Part shown: one piece after another, positions 19,162-29,450 of the stretch | How the letters are laid out: each line of letters opens with the position of its first letter | How positions within the stretch are numbered: position 1 is the first letter of the stretch | Notes under the pieces: generated by a model | What the model was told of the DNA's origin: nothing | Seen by the model: only the letters and a program-made list of their open reading frames with translations | The model's database searches: none | Translations under genes and position numbers: made by a program | Assembly (NCBI GenBank): GCA_002737725.1 | Contig: NSIP01000005.1 | Location: forward strand, 124,001 to 188,000 | Origin: Rhodospirillaceae bacterium | Lineage (GTDB): Bacteria > Pseudomonadota > Alphaproteobacteria > Rhodospirillales > Rhodospirillaceae | DNA length: 64,000 nucleotides | Direction of reading: 5' to 3'

Positions 19162-20499
19162 TTAGGGAATCAGAGGTGACCAGGCCGGATCAGAGGCATC
19201 CTGGGGTGTCAGAATTTCTCTTTGATTATAGCCAGTTAGATCGATTGAGAAAAGACGAACCCGTCGATCCGACCCATCGCCGACGGGTTTGCCTTGAGCA
19301 TAATACATCAGAACACGCCCGTTGGGAGCCCAGGTTGGAGATTCGACAAGATAGCCCTCGGCTAACAGGCGCTCGGCGCTGCCATCGGGTTTCATCACCC
19401 CGATGTAAAAACTGCCCTGGTTAATACGCGTGAACGCAATCAAATCACCGCGGGGCGACCAAACGGGGGTCCCATACTTGCCCTGGCCAAAGCTAATGCG
19501 TTGCGGGTTTGAGCCATCAGCATTCATCACATAAAGCTGTTGGCTGCCCCCTCGGTCAGAATTGAACGTGAGCTGCTCTCGGTTCGGCGAATAACTGGGC
19601 GAGGTATCAATCGACGGATGATCCGTCAACTTCGTCGTCCGGCGGGTGCGCAAATCCATCTCGTAAATATCGGAATTACCATCCTGGGCCATGCTGAAAA
19701 CGACTTTGTTTCCATCCGGCGAGAAGCGTGGCGCGTAACTCATGCCAGGGAAATCGCCCAGAACTTCTTGGCGACCCGTGTCGATGTTGAACAAGTAAAC
19801 GCGCGGCACATTGCGAAAAAACGAGAGATACGTGATTTCCTGAGTCGTCGGCGAGAATCGGGGGGTCAGCACCAGATTTGCGCCGTCCGTCAGGTAACGA
19901 TGGCTCGCACCGTCCTGATCCATGATCGCCAGGCGCTTGATGCGCTTGAGGGCAGGCCCACTTTCCGCGATGTAAACAATCCGCGTATCGAAATAACCAG
20001 ATTCGCCGGTAATCGCTGTGTAAATCGCATCCGAGATAATATGTGCCACTCGGCGCCAATTTTCAGGCTGTGTCACATAGGCCTGACCGACCATTTGCTG
20101 TCCGCCGAAGACATCCCACAACCGAAACGCAATCCGAAGTTGGCCGCTGGGCTGCGGTTCAACAACGCCTTGTACCAAAGCCTGCGCCGTGAGGGCGCGC
20201 CAATCAGGAAACCGCGGCTGCACTTCAAGCGATGTCATTTCCTGAATGAACCCTTTTGGATCCAGGGGGCGGAACAAGCCTGAGCGCTCAAGGTTTTTGG
20301 AGATCACATCGCTAACGTCGCGACCAACCTGTTTGCTTTGATCGTTCGAGCCCGCGAACGTGGTGATAGCGATCGGCATCGGTTCGACACGGCCACGTGT
20401 GATATCGATCTTAACTTGTGCCTGTGCCTGCGTGACAAAAACCACCGGCGCGGCGACCAAGACCACAAACACTAGCGCAATCAACCGCTTCATCATCAC
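19162..20499 (-). CDS. tolB: Tol-Pal system protein TolB
   Basis: The 445-residue periplasmic protein has a signal peptide (about 1-28, VFVTQAQA), an N-terminal alpha/beta domain and a six-bladed beta-propeller with repeats such as [28 protein letters not shown] and [32 protein letters not shown]. It shuttles Pal under control of TolA. It follows tolA by 9 bp. Confidence 0.97.
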   Translation of the reverse strand: MMMKRLIALVFVVLVAAPVVFVTQAQAQVKIDITRGRVEPMPIAITTFAGSNDQSKQVGRDVSDVISKNLERSGLFRPLDPKGFIQEMTSLEVQPRFPDWRALTAQALVQGVVEPQPSGQLRIAFRLWDVFGGQQMVGQAYVTQPENWRRVAHIISDAIYTAITGESGYFDTRIVYIAESGPALKRIKRLAIMDQDGASHRYLTDGANLVLTPRFSPTTQEITYLSFFRNVPRVYLFNIDTGRQEVLGDFPGMSYAPRFSPDGNKVVFSMAQDGNSDIYEMDLRTRRTTKLTDHPSIDTSPSYSPNREQLTFNSDRGGSQQLYVMNADGSNPQRISFGQGKYGTPVWSPRGDLIAFTRINQGSFYIGVMKPDGSAERLLAEGYLVESPTWAPNGRVLMYYAQGKPVGDGSDRRVRLFSIDLTGYNQREILTPQDASDPAWSPLIP

Positions 20500-20508
20500 G
20501 TCACCTCT

Positions 20509-21333
20509 TTAGTTAAGTCTGCCCTGAGGACGGAAAGTAAACTCGAGATCTTTAAGCTCAGCATAGCGCTCTGGCGAGATGGGAATATTTCCGCAACTCA
20601 AAACCGCATTACGTGCGCTGTTCGCAAACGTCCGAAAAGCTGAATCAGACAGATAGCGCACCATGTCAACGATTTGTGCTTGCTGCACCGAACCGTCACG
20701 ATTGATCAGAACGCGAATCTTAGCATCCAAGTCCTCGATCCCTTCCGTGCCGGGATCAATGCGCCAACACGCCTCGATATGGGCGGCAATCGCATCGCGC
20801 TCGGTCATCGTAGCCTTCTCGGACACATTCGGAGTGATGACCTTGGCATTATCCATCGGCTTAGCTGCAGCGAATTGCTGCTCTTTCTTCGTTTCTTTCT
20901 TTTCGATGTCTTTGACCAGCGACTGAAGATCAGCCCATTCGTCTTTTTTCGGCTTCGGTTTTGGCTTGGGCGGCGGCGGCACGGGCTTTGGCGGCTCGAC
21001 CTTCACCTCTTCCTTCTTCGACGGCGCTTGATCGGGCGGTGGCGGCATCTGGTCGGGTTGCGGTGGTGAAACCTCAGCAGCCTTCACGGGTTCGGGTTCT
21101 GGTTTAGGTTCGATCTGCTTTTCTTCTGGTGGCAGTGTTGGACGCGGAGGTGCCGCAGTGATGTCGTCGATGGTCACCAACTCGATAATAATCGGCGTTT
21201 CAGGCGGCAAGTCTTTGGCAAAGAACGGCATGCCCATAAATGTCACGCCCGCCACAGCAATATGAAACACTAAGGACATGACCAGCCCTTGCGTTTCATT
21301 TTGTTGAACGGAGGTGTAAGTCGAGCGACGCAT
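20509..21333 (-). CDS. tolA: Energy-transducing protein TolA (TonB-like C-terminus)
   Basis: The 274-residue protein has one N-terminal membrane anchor (about 17-38), a Pro/Lys/Glu-rich periplasmic spacer (about 55-150, PPKPVPPPPKPKPKPKK) and a C-terminal globular domain (AHIEACWRIDPGTEGIEDLDAKIRVLINRDGSV). It is shorter than E. coli TolA but normal for alphaproteobacteria. TolA couples the TolQR proton motor to TolB/Pal. Confidence 0.93.
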   Translation of the reverse strand: MRRSTYTSVQQNETQGLVMSLVFHIAVAGVTFMGMPFFAKDLPPETPIIIELVTIDDITAAPPRPTLPPEEKQIEPKPEPEPVKAAEVSPPQPDQMPPPPDQAPSKKEEVKVEPPKPVPPPPKPKPKPKKDEWADLQSLVKDIEKKETKKEQQFAAAKPMDNAKVITPNVSEKATMTERDAIAAHIEACWRIDPGTEGIEDLDAKIRVLINRDGSVQQAQIVDMVRYLSDSAFRTFANSARNAVLSCGNIPISPERYAELKDLEFTFRPQGRLN

Positions 21334-21360
21334 GATGAATAAGTTAAAGGGGCAAGATTG

Positions 21361-21828
21361 TTATCGTGGCGATCTCATAGATTTTTTGGGCGCTTCTGTG
21401 ACGAAGGCCACTTTCGTAAAACCTGCAGCCTGAACTTCAGCCATGGCCGTCATCATCGTGCCATAGGGCACATCCTTGTCCCCACGCACGTAGATATTGA
21501 GATCGGGGTTGGACTTTTTCATGGCGGCTAACTTTGCCCGAAGGTCTTCTAGAACGACCATCGTCTCAGGGCCATTCAGGTAGAACGTGCCGTCTTTCTG
21601 AACAAAAAGGTTTAGAGGCTTATTATCTTGCGTCAGCGATTTCGCCCGCGAGGTCTGAGGCAAGTTTACGTTCACCCCCGTCGTCAACAGCGGCGCAGTG
21701 ATGATGAAAATCACCAGTAACACCAGCATCACGTCAACCATGGGTGTGACGTTGATTTCAGCAATCGGGGCAAACGCGCGGCGACTTGACTTGCTTCCGC
21801 CGCCAGCAGACTTGATAAATGCGCCCAT
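21361..21828 (-). CDS. tolR: Biopolymer transport protein TolR (ExbD family)
   Basis: The 155-residue protein has a short cytoplasmic tail, one transmembrane helix (about 28-48) carrying the essential proton-conducting aspartate D32 ([19 protein letters not shown]), and a periplasmic domain ([36 protein letters not shown]). It lies 3 bp downstream of tolQ. Confidence 0.96.
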   Translation of the reverse strand: MGAFIKSAGGGSKSSRRAFAPIAEINVTPMVDVMLVLLVIFIITAPLLTTGVNVNLPQTSRAKSLTQDNKPLNLFVQKDGTFYLNGPETMVVLEDLRAKLAAMKKSNPDLNIYVRGDKDVPYGTMMTAMAEVQAAGFTKVAFVTEAPKKSMRSPR

Positions 21829-21831
21829 ACC

Positions 21832-22560
21832 CTAACTGCCACGCACGTCAAGTTGACGAGACAAAATCGCACCGAACTCGCCGGCAAAGTTTTCAAGTCG
21901 GCCCGCGTAGCGCCCCAAATCGCTTGATAATTTGTTGTAGGCAATGACGGCTGGGATCGCGGCAACCAACCCAATGGCCGTAGCAAACAAAGCCTCGGCG
22001 ATGCCAGGCGCCACAGTTGCCAAGCTCGTGTCAGACGTCGCACCAATGGCCGTAAACGTATTCATAATCCCCCAGACCGTGCCGAAGAGGCCCAGGAAAG
22101 GTGCAACTGAGCCCGTTGAAGCCAGAAAAATCATGCGCCGTTGCAAGATATCCATCTCGCGCTCGAGACTGATTTTCATCACGCGATCTAAACGCTCGCC
22201 CAGCGTGCTGGCATTGCTGACCGCGCCAGGTTTTCCTGCTGAGCGCTTCCATTCGCGCATGGCGGCCACGAAAATAGCCGACATCGGTTCGCGCGGTTTG
22301 GCGCCAATGCGCTCATAGAGATCTTCGAGCGAACTGCCCGACCAAAATTTTTCTTCAAAGTCCTCGGCTTGACGGAATAACGAACGAAGGCGGAACACCT
22401 TATCGAAGATAATCGCCCAACTCCAAAGCGAGGCAAGAAGCAGGCCAATGATGACAGATTTTACAATGATATCTGCCTGAAGAAACAAACTCCAAGCTGA
22501 CATATGATTGACAGCAGTTACCGCTGCGAATGTAGCGTCCTGAGTGATGGTGTTATCCAT
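21832..22560 (-). CDS. tolQ: Proton channel protein TolQ (MotA/TolQ/ExbB family)
   Basis: The 242-residue inner-membrane protein has three membrane segments: near 30-50, then [25 protein letters not shown] (about 145-170) and [30 protein letters not shown] (about 180-210). With TolR it forms the stator that uses the proton gradient to energise TolA. It is first of the tolQRAB genes and follows ybgC by 57 bp. Confidence 0.96.
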   Translation of the reverse strand: MDNTITQDATFAAVTAVNHMSAWSLFLQADIIVKSVIIGLLLASLWSWAIIFDKVFRLRSLFRQAEDFEEKFWSGSSLEDLYERIGAKPREPMSAIFVAAMREWKRSAGKPGAVSNASTLGERLDRVMKISLEREMDILQRRMIFLASTGSVAPFLGLFGTVWGIMNTFTAIGATSDTSLATVAPGIAEALFATAIGLVAAIPAVIAYNKLSSDLGRYAGRLENFAGEFGAILSRQLDVRGS

Positions 22561-22617
22561 ATCTTGTCCTACCTTACGGTCTTAAACGCGGTCTTCCGAA
22601 ATATATAGTGTAAAGGC

Positions 22618-23058
22618 TTAGCGAAGCGAAGCGGGCAAGCGCACTGCATGACCCTCTTTGTTCATACACACGACTTGCGCATGGATCTGAACCAAATTGT
22701 CGCGATGCCCGGCTTGAGCTTCCAGGTAAATAATCTGGCGCGCGCGCATCGAAGCTCCGGTCAATTCCAGCAGCGCTGTCTCCATCAATAGCACATCATC
22801 GAGTTTTGCCGGTTTCACATAGTGCACATCGGCTTTGTAAACAGAGAAGGCAAGCCCGGTTTGGGCGTACATGTCATTTTGATAAATGCCGAGCGAGCGC
22901 AGCATTTCAGTTCGGCCTCGCTCTGCGAACCGCAAATAATTGGCGTGATACACAATACCCCCCGCGTCGGTGTCTTCGTAATACACACAAATGGGCAGGA
23001 CGCGGGTCTTGCCATACATCTGACCCGAGGCAGGAATTTCTGCTGACACTGGGTTCAT
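22618..23058 (-). CDS. ybgC: Tol-Pal associated acyl-CoA thioesterase YbgC
   Basis: The 146-residue hot-dog-fold thioesterase shows the family signature [27 protein letters not shown] near residues 25-47, including the active-site Asp. YbgC proteins hydrolyse acyl-CoA or acyl-ACP thioesters and are genetically tied to the Tol system. The start ATG overlaps the ruvB stop as ATGA, so ruvB and ybgC are translationally coupled. Confidence 0.93.
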   Translation of the reverse strand: MNPVSAEIPASGQMYGKTRVLPICVYYEDTDAGGIVYHANYLRFAERGRTEMLRSLGIYQNDMYAQTGLAFSVYKADVHYVKPAKLDDVLLMETALLELTGASMRARQIIYLEAQAGHRDNLVQIHAQVVCMNKEGHAVRLPASLR

Positions 23059-24101
23059 ACTCCCTCGCCGTCTAGGAAGTCGAACTGCGTACTCTCGCGT
23101 CGCGGAGCGGCAAGGCCGAGGTGACGAAACCCCTTGTCACTGACAACACGGCCACGCGGCGTGCGCTGCAAAAAACCTTGCTGAATGAGAAACGGCTCGA
23201 TCACATCTTCAATTGTGTCGCGTTCTTCCGAAAGCGCGGCGGCCATCGTATCCACGCCCACCGGGCCGCCTGCGTAATTCTCGGCGATGCAGGCCAGATA
23301 ACGCCGATCCATGGCATCAAGCCCAACGGCATCCACATCCAGACGCTTCAGCGCTTTGTCGGCGATCACCTGTGTAATTTGGCCATCGCCCGCAACGGCC
23401 GCAAAGTCGCGCACACGGCGCAGCAAACGGCCCGCCACACGCGGTGTGCCGCGCGAGCGTTTGGCAATCTCGATGGCACCATCATCATTCATCGCCACAT
23501 CCAAGACCCGCGCCCCGCGCCTGACGATTTCAACCAACTCATCGGGGGAGTAAAATTCCAGGCGAAGCGGGATACCGAAGCGGTCGCGCAAGGGTGTAGT
23601 CAGCAACCCAGATCGCGTAGTGGCCCCGATCAGGGTAAAGGGCTGCAACTCGATGCGCACAGACCGCGCCGCCGGACCTTCACCGATGATTAGGTCCAGC
23701 TGGAAATCTTCCATCGCTGGATACAGCACTTCCTCTATGGCGGGATTAAGGCGGTGGATTTCGTCAATAAAGAGAACGTCGTTGGCTTCGAGGTTGGTCA
23801 AGATCGCAGCCAAATCACCCGCCCGCGCGATCATCGGCCCCGATGTGGCGCGGAACCCCACGCCCAGCTCACGCGCAACAATATGCGCCAAGGTCGTTTT
23901 CCCCAGTCCCGGCGGGCCATGCAGCAGCACATGGTCAAGTGGCTCTTTGCGCGCACGCGCAGCTGTGATGAAAACCAGAAGGTTTTCACGTACCGCCGAC
24001 TGGCCGATAAAATCGACGAGCTTCTTAGGGCGCATCGTCGCATCGGCATCTTCGGCTTGAACTCCGCCAGCGACCATCCGCTCAATTTGTGGCTCAACCA
24101 T
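23055..24101 (-). CDS. ruvB: Holliday junction branch-migration ATPase RuvB
   Basis: The start [13 protein letters not shown] at 24101 overlaps the ruvA stop by 8 bp; a longer in-frame reading merely antisenses ruvA. The 348-residue AAA+ motor has LRPKKL-like [12 protein letters not shown], Walker [19 protein letters not shown], Walker [11 protein letters not shown], sensor [18 protein letters not shown] and the C-terminal winged helix ([16 protein letters not shown]). It drives branch migration with RuvA. Confidence 0.97.
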   Translation of the reverse strand: MVEPQIERMVAGGVQAEDADATMRPKKLVDFIGQSAVRENLLVFITAARARKEPLDHVLLHGPPGLGKTTLAHIVARELGVGFRATSGPMIARAGDLAAILTNLEANDVLFIDEIHRLNPAIEEVLYPAMEDFQLDLIIGEGPAARSVRIELQPFTLIGATTRSGLLTTPLRDRFGIPLRLEFYSPDELVEIVRRGARVLDVAMNDDGAIEIAKRSRGTPRVAGRLLRRVRDFAAVAGDGQITQVIADKALKRLDVDAVGLDAMDRRYLACIAENYAGGPVGVDTMAAALSEERDTIEDVIEPFLIQQGFLQRTPRGRVVSDKGFRHLGLAAPRRESTQFDFLDGEGV

Positions 24102-24714
24102 CGACGCTACCCAATTCACGCAGCGACTGACGGATGAGTCCTGCCACGTTCGCACCAGGATCAGTATGAGTGGCGCGCGCCACCGCACCGTAAGCCTCGG
24201 CACGCCCGTAGCCGAGATTGACCAAGGCAGATACGGCATCCTCGGCAAACGAACGGCCCGCCACAGGAACTTTGTCTTTCGATGCAGGGGCGGAAATCGA
24301 GGACATATCAAACGCAATCAATTTGTCTTTCAGTTCCTGTACGATGCGCGCGGCAAGCTTTGGCCCAACGCCCGAGGCGCGCTTGAACGCATTTTGATCC
24401 TGCGCTGCCACAGCCTGAGCAATTTGATCTGCCGACAGCGATGACATAATCCCCAGCGCGACCTTTGCGCCCACACCCTGCACCGTCATGAGCGTGCGGA
24501 ACGCTTCGCGCTCACGCTGAGAGGTAAACGCATACAAATGGATATGGTCTTCACGCACATGGGTTTCGATCACCAGCTCAATGGCACCCCCAATCGTGGG
24601 CATCGCTGCAACCGTGCGCGTCGAACAAAAGACTTCGTAGCCGACGCCCCCAACATCGATGACCGCACTATCAGTCCCAATTTGATCAACACGCCCCTTT
24701 AATTTGCCAATCAT
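24094..24714 (-). CDS. ruvA: Holliday junction DNA helicase subunit RuvA
   Basis: The 206-residue protein has an N-terminal OB fold ([28 protein letters not shown]), helix-hairpin-helix repeats ([35 protein letters not shown]) and a C-terminal domain III that contacts RuvB ([19 protein letters not shown]). Its start overlaps the ruvC stop by an ATGA. Confidence 0.97.
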   Translation of the reverse strand: MIGKLKGRVDQIGTDSAVIDVGGVGYEVFCSTRTVAAMPTIGGAIELVIETHVREDHIHLYAFTSQREREAFRTLMTVQGVGAKVALGIMSSLSADQIAQAVAAQDQNAFKRASGVGPKLAARIVQELKDKLIAFDMSSISAPASKDKVPVAGRSFAEDAVSALVNLGYGRAEAYGAVARATHTDPGANVAGLIRQSLRELGSVDG

Positions 24715-25217
24715 TCTGCAGCCTCCAGGGCCGCGGCCATGCGGCTACGCGTCGCGCGATGGTGGGCATGGCAAACAGCAACAGCGAGAGCATCGGCCGC
24801 ATCGGCAGATCCGGCGCGGCTACTTGGAAGCAAAATTTTCATCATCGCGGCGACTTGTGCTTTGTCCGCATGGCCTGCGCCGACCACCGACTTTTTGATA
24901 AGGTTCGGCTTGTATTCAAAGACCGGAATGCTGGCCGCCGCTGGGCCTAACATCGCCGCCGCTCGGGCATGACCCAGTTTCAAGGTCGAGACCGGGTTTT
25001 TGTTCACGAACGTGTCTTCAATGGCGCATTCATGAGGCGTGTATTGCGCCACGATCAGTGAAATACCCGCGAAAAGCTGATGCAGCCGCTCGGCCAGCGT
25101 TAAATCGATCTCAGGCTCAATCACTCCGTCAGAAACATGGATGAGCCTGTTGCCGATGCTCTCGATGATACCCCAGCCCGTATGGCGCAGCCCCGGATCG
25201 ATGCCAAGAATGCGCAC
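24711..25217 (-). CDS. ruvC: Holliday junction resolvase RuvC
   Basis: The endonuclease has the RNase-H-like catalytic acidic set: D in [17 protein letters not shown] in [12 protein letters not shown], and the C-terminal [16 protein letters not shown]. The start is uncertain: GTG at 25217 (168 residues, family-like VRILGIDPG) is preferred, and GTG at 25241 would add eight residues. Neither has a strong Shine-Dalgarno. Longer frames overlap yebC and are rejected. Confidence 0.93.
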   Translation of the reverse strand: MRILGIDPGLRHTGWGIIESIGNRLIHVSDGVIEPEIDLTLAERLHQLFAGISLIVAQYTPHECAIEDTFVNKNPVSTLKLGHARAAAMLGPAAASIPVFEYKPNLIKKSVVGAGHADKAQVAAMMKILLPSSRAGSADAADALAVAVCHAHHRATRSRMAAALEAAE

Positions 25218-25272
25218 CGCGCCGGGTTGTCGCCCCGGCACGTTGGCATGCGTCGCAACCGGCGCACGTCGC

Positions 25273-26019
25273 TTAGCCGCTGAGGCGGGCCATGACTTCA
25301 TCAGACATTTCATAATTGGCAGCCACGCGCTGCACGTCATCGTTATCCTCAAGAGACGCAATCAAGTCCAACACACGCTTGGCTTTGTCAGCATCCACAT
25401 CCACACTGACCGCAGGCCGCCAATCCAGGCGAGCAGATTCCGGCTCCCCGAGTTTGGCTTCAAGCGATTTGGCCACGGCATGCAGTCCATCGGGCGCGCA
25501 GTATATCGTATGGCCATCGCAGTCGGAGACCACATCATCTGCTCCAGCGTCGATGGCGGCTTCCATCACTTTATCGTCGCCCCCGACCTCGGACTTGTAA
25601 ACAATTTGGCCGACGCGCTGAAAATTAAACGCGACACTATTATTCGCGCCGAACACGCCGCCATGTTTGTCGAAGACGGTTCGCAGTTCCGAAGCCGTGC
25701 GATTGCGGTTATTGGTCAGTGCTTCAACAATCAAACCGACATTTCCTGGGGCAAAACCTTCATAGCGCGCCTCTTCGAAATTTTCTTGATCGGCACCCGA
25801 ACCCTTTTTCATGGCCCGTTCGATGCTATCTCTGGGCATGCTCTCGGCCTTGGCCGCAGCAATGGCCGCTTTCAAACGTGCATTATAGGCTGGGTCCGGC
25901 TGGCCCAGTTTGGCAGCCACAGTTATTTCGCGCGCAAGTTTGGTGAAAATCTTGCCGCGCTTGGCATCGCGTACGCCTTTTTTGTGTTGAATATTGGCGA
26001 AATGGGAATGACCAGCCAT
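25273..26019 (-). CDS. yebC: YebC/PmpR family protein
   Basis: The 248-residue protein starts [32 protein letters not shown] at 26019; an upstream start at 26082 adds 21 unrelated residues. YebC proteins were first described as transcription regulators, and some now have a demonstrated role in relieving ribosome stalling at proline stretches. It sits directly upstream of ruvCAB, the conserved position in proteobacteria. Note efp and epmA are also in this window. Confidence 0.95.
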   Translation of the reverse strand: MAGHSHFANIQHKKGVRDAKRGKIFTKLAREITVAAKLGQPDPAYNARLKAAIAAAKAESMPRDSIERAMKKGSGADQENFEEARYEGFAPGNVGLIVEALTNNRNRTASELRTVFDKHGGVFGANNSVAFNFQRVGQIVYKSEVGGDDKVMEAAIDAGADDVVSDCDGHTIYCAPDGLHAVAKSLEAKLGEPESARLDWRPAVSVDVDADKAKRVLDLIASLEDNDDVQRVAANYEMSDEVMARLSG

Positions 26020-26130
26020 CACTAACGCCCTTATTATCCTTCGTTCTTGATACCTGAACCCAGCACAATTACCAGGGTCCAAGCCATTGGCTTATACCAA
26101 ATGTTGTAGGAAACGCCTAGAGTCGCAGGC

Positions 26131-26943
26131 TTAGGAGGGTTGTGTTGGTTTTAACACGCCGCCAACCCGAACCGGCTCTACGCGAATGGCCAGCCCGGTC
26201 GCATCGTTGGTTTCCACAAACACGCCGCACATGGTACCCTCGCCCGTGGCGGGCTCGAGCCGCTGGCCAGGCACACGATTGGTGAAGCGATGCATCGCCA
26301 ATTCTTTTTTCATGCCGATGATCGATTCAAAATCGCCACACATGCCTGCATCGGTCTGGAAGGCGGTGCCGCCCGGCAAGATGCGCGCATCAGCTGTCGG
26401 AATATGCGCATGACTGCCCACAGCTAATGAGACGCGCCCATCAGCCAAATAACCCAGAGCCGCTTTTTCGCTGGTGGCTTCGCCGTGGATATCAAGGATC
26501 GCGGCATGAACGGTGGCAGGTAGACTTTGCGTATCAAGCGCAGACTTCACAGCCCGAAAGGGATCGTCTGCGGCTTCCATGAACAATCGACAGATCACTT
26601 GCGCGACAAAAATCTTTTGGCCTTTTGTAGTTTGGTAGAGGCCTGAGCCCTGCCCCGGCGTGCCCGGCGGAAAGTTCAACGGCCTGAGTAGCTTGGGTTG
26701 ATGCTTGATGTACTCAATGATCTCGCGCTGATCCCAGGCGTGATTGCCCAAGGTAATCACATCAACGCCTACCTTATAAAGTTCCTCGCAGAAGGCTGCC
26801 GTAATCCCAAACCCATGGGCGGCATTCTCGCCACATGCCACAATAAAATCGAGGCCTAAACGCTTGCGCAGGCTTGGTAAGTGGGTGGCCACGGCCTCTC
26901 GACCCGAGCGCCCCATGATGTCGCCGCAATACAGAAGTTTCAT
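26131..26943 (-). CDS. TIGR00282/YmdB-family metallophosphoesterase
   Basis: The 270-residue calcineurin-like phosphoesterase shows LLYCGDIMGRSGREAV, CGENAAHGFG, TLGNHAWDQREI, DIHGEATSEK, GSHAHIPTADARILPGGTAFQTDAGMCG and the C-terminal core. The family's Bacillus member YmdB hydrolyses cyclic nucleotides in vitro and influences RNA turnover and development; the alphaproteobacterial function is unknown. It lies 9 bp downstream of the folate cyclo-ligase gene. Confidence 0.92.
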   Translation of the reverse strand: MKLLYCGDIMGRSGREAVATHLPSLRKRLGLDFIVACGENAAHGFGITAAFCEELYKVGVDVITLGNHAWDQREIIEYIKHQPKLLRPLNFPPGTPGQGSGLYQTTKGQKIFVAQVICRLFMEAADDPFRAVKSALDTQSLPATVHAAILDIHGEATSEKAALGYLADGRVSLAVGSHAHIPTADARILPGGTAFQTDAGMCGDFESIIGMKKELAMHRFTNRVPGQRLEPATGEGTMCGVFVETNDATGLAIRVEPVRVGGVLKPTQPS

Positions 26944-26952
26944 GCGCTGTCT

Positions 26953-27546
26953 TTACTGCGACACATCAAAGTGCAGCAAGCGTTTGTCTGTGATCAGCCC
27001 GGTTAAGACGGCATCGGTGGGTTCGGTCGGGATAACCGCCGTTTCCTGCTCATCGAATGCAATTCCGTAGGCTGCAATCGTCTTTGTAGAGCGCATGGCG
27101 CTCAGAGTGCGGTCGTAATAGCCAGCCCCATAGCCGAGGCGATGGCCATGTGAATCAAATGCCAAAAGGGGAATCAGCAAAATATCGGGCTCAACGTGGG
27201 CAGCCGAGGCCGCGGGGTGAAAAGTCCCGAAGGGTCCCTGCGCTAGGGAGTCACCCGGAGCCCATGTACGAAACACCAAACGATCTCCGCGCTGGCCAGC
27301 GATGGGCAAACACATCAGCGCCCCACGCTGATGCAGCGCCGCCATTGCTGGGCGACAATCGATCTCTGACCCAATAGGCCAATAGCCTGCTATTTTTATA
27401 TTTTCAGGGGCCCGAAACAGAGCTTCAATTTGCAGCGATAACGACTGCGCAGCTTCAGTTTCACGGGCAGAAAAGACGCTGGCACGTCGATTCAAAGCGC
27501 AACGCCGCAGCTCGATCTTCGCAGCTTGAGTCGAGGCTAAGGGCAT
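26953..27546 (-). CDS. ygfA: 5-formyltetrahydrofolate cyclo-ligase
   Basis: The 197-residue enzyme (start MPLASTQAAKIELRR at 27546) converts 5-formyl-THF to 5,10-methenyl-THF using ATP. Diagnostic segments are AGYWPIGSEIDCRPAMAAL, HVEPDILLIPLLAFDSHGHRLGYGAGYYDRTL and AYGIAFDEQ. A longer in-frame reading would run into the 6S RNA. The arrangement zapA - 6S RNA - cyclo-ligase is widely conserved in proteobacteria, and the gene is probably partly transcribed through from 6S RNA. Confidence 0.95.
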   Translation of the reverse strand: MPLASTQAAKIELRRCALNRRASVFSARETEAAQSLSLQIEALFRAPENIKIAGYWPIGSEIDCRPAMAALHQRGALMCLPIAGQRGDRLVFRTWAPGDSLAQGPFGTFHPAASAAHVEPDILLIPLLAFDSHGHRLGYGAGYYDRTLSAMRSTKTIAAYGIAFDEQETAVIPTEPTDAVLTGLITDKRLLHFDVSQ

Positions 27547-27582
27547 GTCGAGAAATAAAAAATGGAAGAATTCAAATAAAGT

Positions 27583-27735
27583 GGAGCCGCCAAAGCCGTT
27601 GGCTGTCGTGACCGTCCATTGGGCCACTGTGATAGGTGGGCGCCGCATAACGAGACCGGAATCCCGTCAGAGACAGCTCCCTATGAATAAACTATCGCCC
27701 CTGGGGTTCACAGGCCTTACGCACCCAGCAGCTCC
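27583..27735 (-). ncRNA. ssrS: 6S RNA
   Basis: This 153-nt interval lies between zapA and the cyclo-ligase gene, the conserved location of 6S RNA. Its ends form an 11-bp closing helix: GGAGCUGCUGG (27725-27735) with UUGGCGGCUCC (27583-27593), allowing G-U pairs. An inner helix pairs GGCCUGUGA with UCACA(GU)GGCC, leaving a large central bubble. A promoter with correct 17-bp spacing lies immediately upstream and predicts a start at about 27735. 6S RNA mimics an open promoter and sequesters the housekeeping RNA polymerase. Confidence 0.85.
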
Positions 27736-27741
27736 GATGTG

Positions 27742-27770
27742 AACTTAAGGGCGTTCGAGCGCCACCGCAA
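27742..27770 (-). promoter_or_regulatory. ssrS: Promoter of 6S RNA
   Basis: On the minus strand TTGCGG (27765-27770), a 17-bp spacer and TAAGTT (27742-27747) are placed so that transcription starts 7 nt later, at the first base of the 6S closing stem. The -35 box lies inside the 3' end of zapA. Confidence 0.6.
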
Positions 27771-28074
27771 TGTCTTCGATTCTCTTGGCCAATCCGTTGA
27801 GCAACGACGCAATGCCCGAAGCAACATTTTCTTGCGCTGTTTTGCCAACAGAGTTTTGAGCTTCCAGCTTGGCGTTGGCGTCGGTTAACTCATCAGCAAT
27901 GGTTAGCGCCACCATCACCATCATCATGGTGTCATTGACCGCCCCGGTATTGACCGCAAGCTGCTGAGACTGCTCATCAAGATAACGCCCAAGCCTAGCT
28001 AAATGCGCCTCTTGGCCGTCATCGCAGGCGATCAGGTATTGCCGCCCCCGAATGGTGATGGAAACTTGGCCCAC
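27745..28074 (-). CDS. zapA: Cell division protein ZapA
   Basis: The 109-residue protein has the N-terminal ZapA head (MGQVSITIRGRQYLIACDDGQEAHLARLGRYLDEQ) and a C-terminal coiled coil (TIADELTDANAKLEAQN onward). ZapA binds FtsZ and bundles protofilaments at the division site. It starts 1 bp after the stop of the coiled-coil partner gene. Its 3' end carries the 6S RNA promoter. Confidence 0.93.
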   Translation of the reverse strand: MGQVSITIRGRQYLIACDDGQEAHLARLGRYLDEQSQQLAVNTGAVNDTMMMVMVALTIADELTDANAKLEAQNSVGKTAQENVASGIASLLNGLAKRIEDIAVALERP

Positions 28075-28075
28075 C

Positions 28076-28324
28076 TTAGCCGTCCTTCAGTGCTGAATTT
28101 ATTCGACCGATGACCTGATCAAGCCGGGACGAGACCCGTCCGACAGCTTCTCGCAAAATCGCATTCTCACGTTGGCCGCTCGCAAGCTTTTGCTCCAGCT
28201 TTGGAACCTCAGCCAAACGTGGCAGCTCGGGCTTCAAGCGCTCCGTGGCACGCTCCAATCGCATGACGGCATGATCGAGTTTCTCGACTGCCGCCGCGAC
28301 CGATCTTGGCGAATTGTTTTTCAT
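28076..28324 (-). CDS. Small coiled-coil protein next to zapA (DUF4164-like)
   Basis: The 82-residue, highly charged, helical protein (VEKLDHAVMRLERATERL, LEQKLASGQRENAILREAVGRVSSRLDQVIGRIN) is predicted to be one coiled coil. A similar small coiled-coil gene precedes zapA in many alphaproteobacteria, sometimes annotated DUF4164. Its position and form suggest a division-associated partner of ZapA, analogous to ZapB; that is inference. Confidence 0.75.
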   Translation of the reverse strand: MKNNSPRSVAAAVEKLDHAVMRLERATERLKPELPRLAEVPKLEQKLASGQRENAILREAVGRVSSRLDQVIGRINSALKDG

Positions 28325-28517
28325 ATCTTTCAGTGGAATAGCCGTTCTTGCTCTTATGCTGAGTGAGCATAATTTGAGCTGTGGCCCGCGTCAATCAACC
28401 CAATTCTGACCTGAATGCCAATAGACCTAGGCAAGGACCTGCCCGCCATTTATATATTCGCGCGCATTTTGGTCCGCGCTTTGGCGGCATCGATTCTCAT
28501 GAAGGGCGAGCCATTCC

Positions 28518-29450
28518 ATGAAAATTTCCACCCGGGTCAAGAAAATCCTCGATTGCTACGACAGCGACAATCCAGGCACCAAAACTAACCTCGCCCGCAT
28601 TTTAATGCAGGGTAAGCTGGGTGGAACCGGTAAGCTGGTAATTTTGCCCGTCGACCAGGGCTTCGAGCATGGCCCGGCGCGCAGCTTCGCGCCTAATCCC
28701 GCCGGTTACGAGCCCCATTATCATTGGCAGTTAGCCGTTGATGCGGGCCTTTCGGCCTTTGCCGCCCCCTTGGGCATGATTGAAGACGGGGCCAATACAT
28801 TCGCAGGTGCAGTGCCAACAATCCTGAAAGTGAACAGCGCTAATTCGCTCAGCACCGAGAAGGACGCGCCAACCCAGGCCATTACCGCTGGCGTCCATGA
28901 TGCTTTGCGCCTCGGCTGCTCGGCGATTGGCTACACAATTTATCCGGGCTCGGATGCCGCCTACGACATGATGAACGATTTGCGCGAATTGACCGCCGAA
29001 GCCAAGGCCGCAGGTTTGGCCGTGGTGGTGTGGTCATATCCGCGCGGCAAAGGCATCAGCAAAGACGGAGAAACCGGCTTTGACATCGTGGCTTATGCCG
29101 CCCACATGGTTGCCCTGCTGGGCGCACATATCATCAAGGTAAAACTGCCGACCGACCATCTTGACCAGCCCGAAGCCAAGAAAGTCTACGAGGCCCATCA
29201 CATTCCGCGCGGTACGTTGATTGAGCGCGTGCGTCATGTGGTGCATAGCTGCTTTGGTGGACGCCGAATTGTGGTGTTCTCGGGTGGTGGTAAAAAGGGC
29301 GAGGACAGCCTGTTCGAAGAAGCCAAAGCCATCCGCGATGGTGGCGGCAATGGCTCGATCATCGGGCGCAATTCGTTCCAACGCCCCCACGCCGATGCCA
29401 TGACGCTGCTGGGCAAGCTGATCGATATCTACAAGGGCAAAGAAGATTAA
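28518..29450 (+). CDS. Class I fructose-bisphosphate aldolase (archaeal/DhnA type)
   Basis: The 310-residue TIM-barrel aldolase interconverts fructose-1,6-bisphosphate with DHAP and glyceraldehyde-3-phosphate through a Schiff base. Characteristic segments are [47 protein letters not shown], the lysine in [10 protein letters not shown] and phosphate-binding [14 protein letters not shown]. Its stop overlaps the apparent ATT start of thiE. Confidence 0.93.
   Translation: MKISTRVKKILDCYDSDNPGTKTNLARILMQGKLGGTGKLVILPVDQGFEHGPARSFAPNPAGYEPHYHWQLAVDAGLSAFAAPLGMIEDGANTFAGAVPTILKVNSANSLSTEKDAPTQAITAGVHDALRLGCSAIGYTIYPGSDAAYDMMNDLRELTAEAKAAGLAVVVWSYPRGKGISKDGETGFDIVAYAAHMVALLGAHIIKVKLPTDHLDQPEAKKVYEAHHIPRGTLIERVRHVVHSCFGGRRIVVFSGGGKKGEDSLFEEAKAIRDGGGNGSIIGRNSFQRPHADAMTLLGKLIDIYKGKED

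Noticed and set aside
19540-20283. 247-codon open frame on the plus strand opposite tolB
   Set aside because: It is antisense to an intact, well-recognised gene and has no family features; GC-rich codon structure creates such shadows.
23121-23693. 190-codon plus-strand frame opposite ruvB
   Set aside because: Antisense shadow of ruvB with no independent support.
24102-24317. Longer N-terminus of RuvB
   Set aside because: It overlaps ruvA in another frame; the conserved start is at 24101.
25141-26025. 294-codon plus-strand frame opposite ruvC/yebC
   Set aside because: Antisense to two conserved genes, with no recognisable motif or ribosome site.
27547-27648. Longer N-terminus of the 5-formyl-THF cyclo-ligase
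   Set aside because: It runs through the 6S RNA closing stem and adds residues without family similarity.
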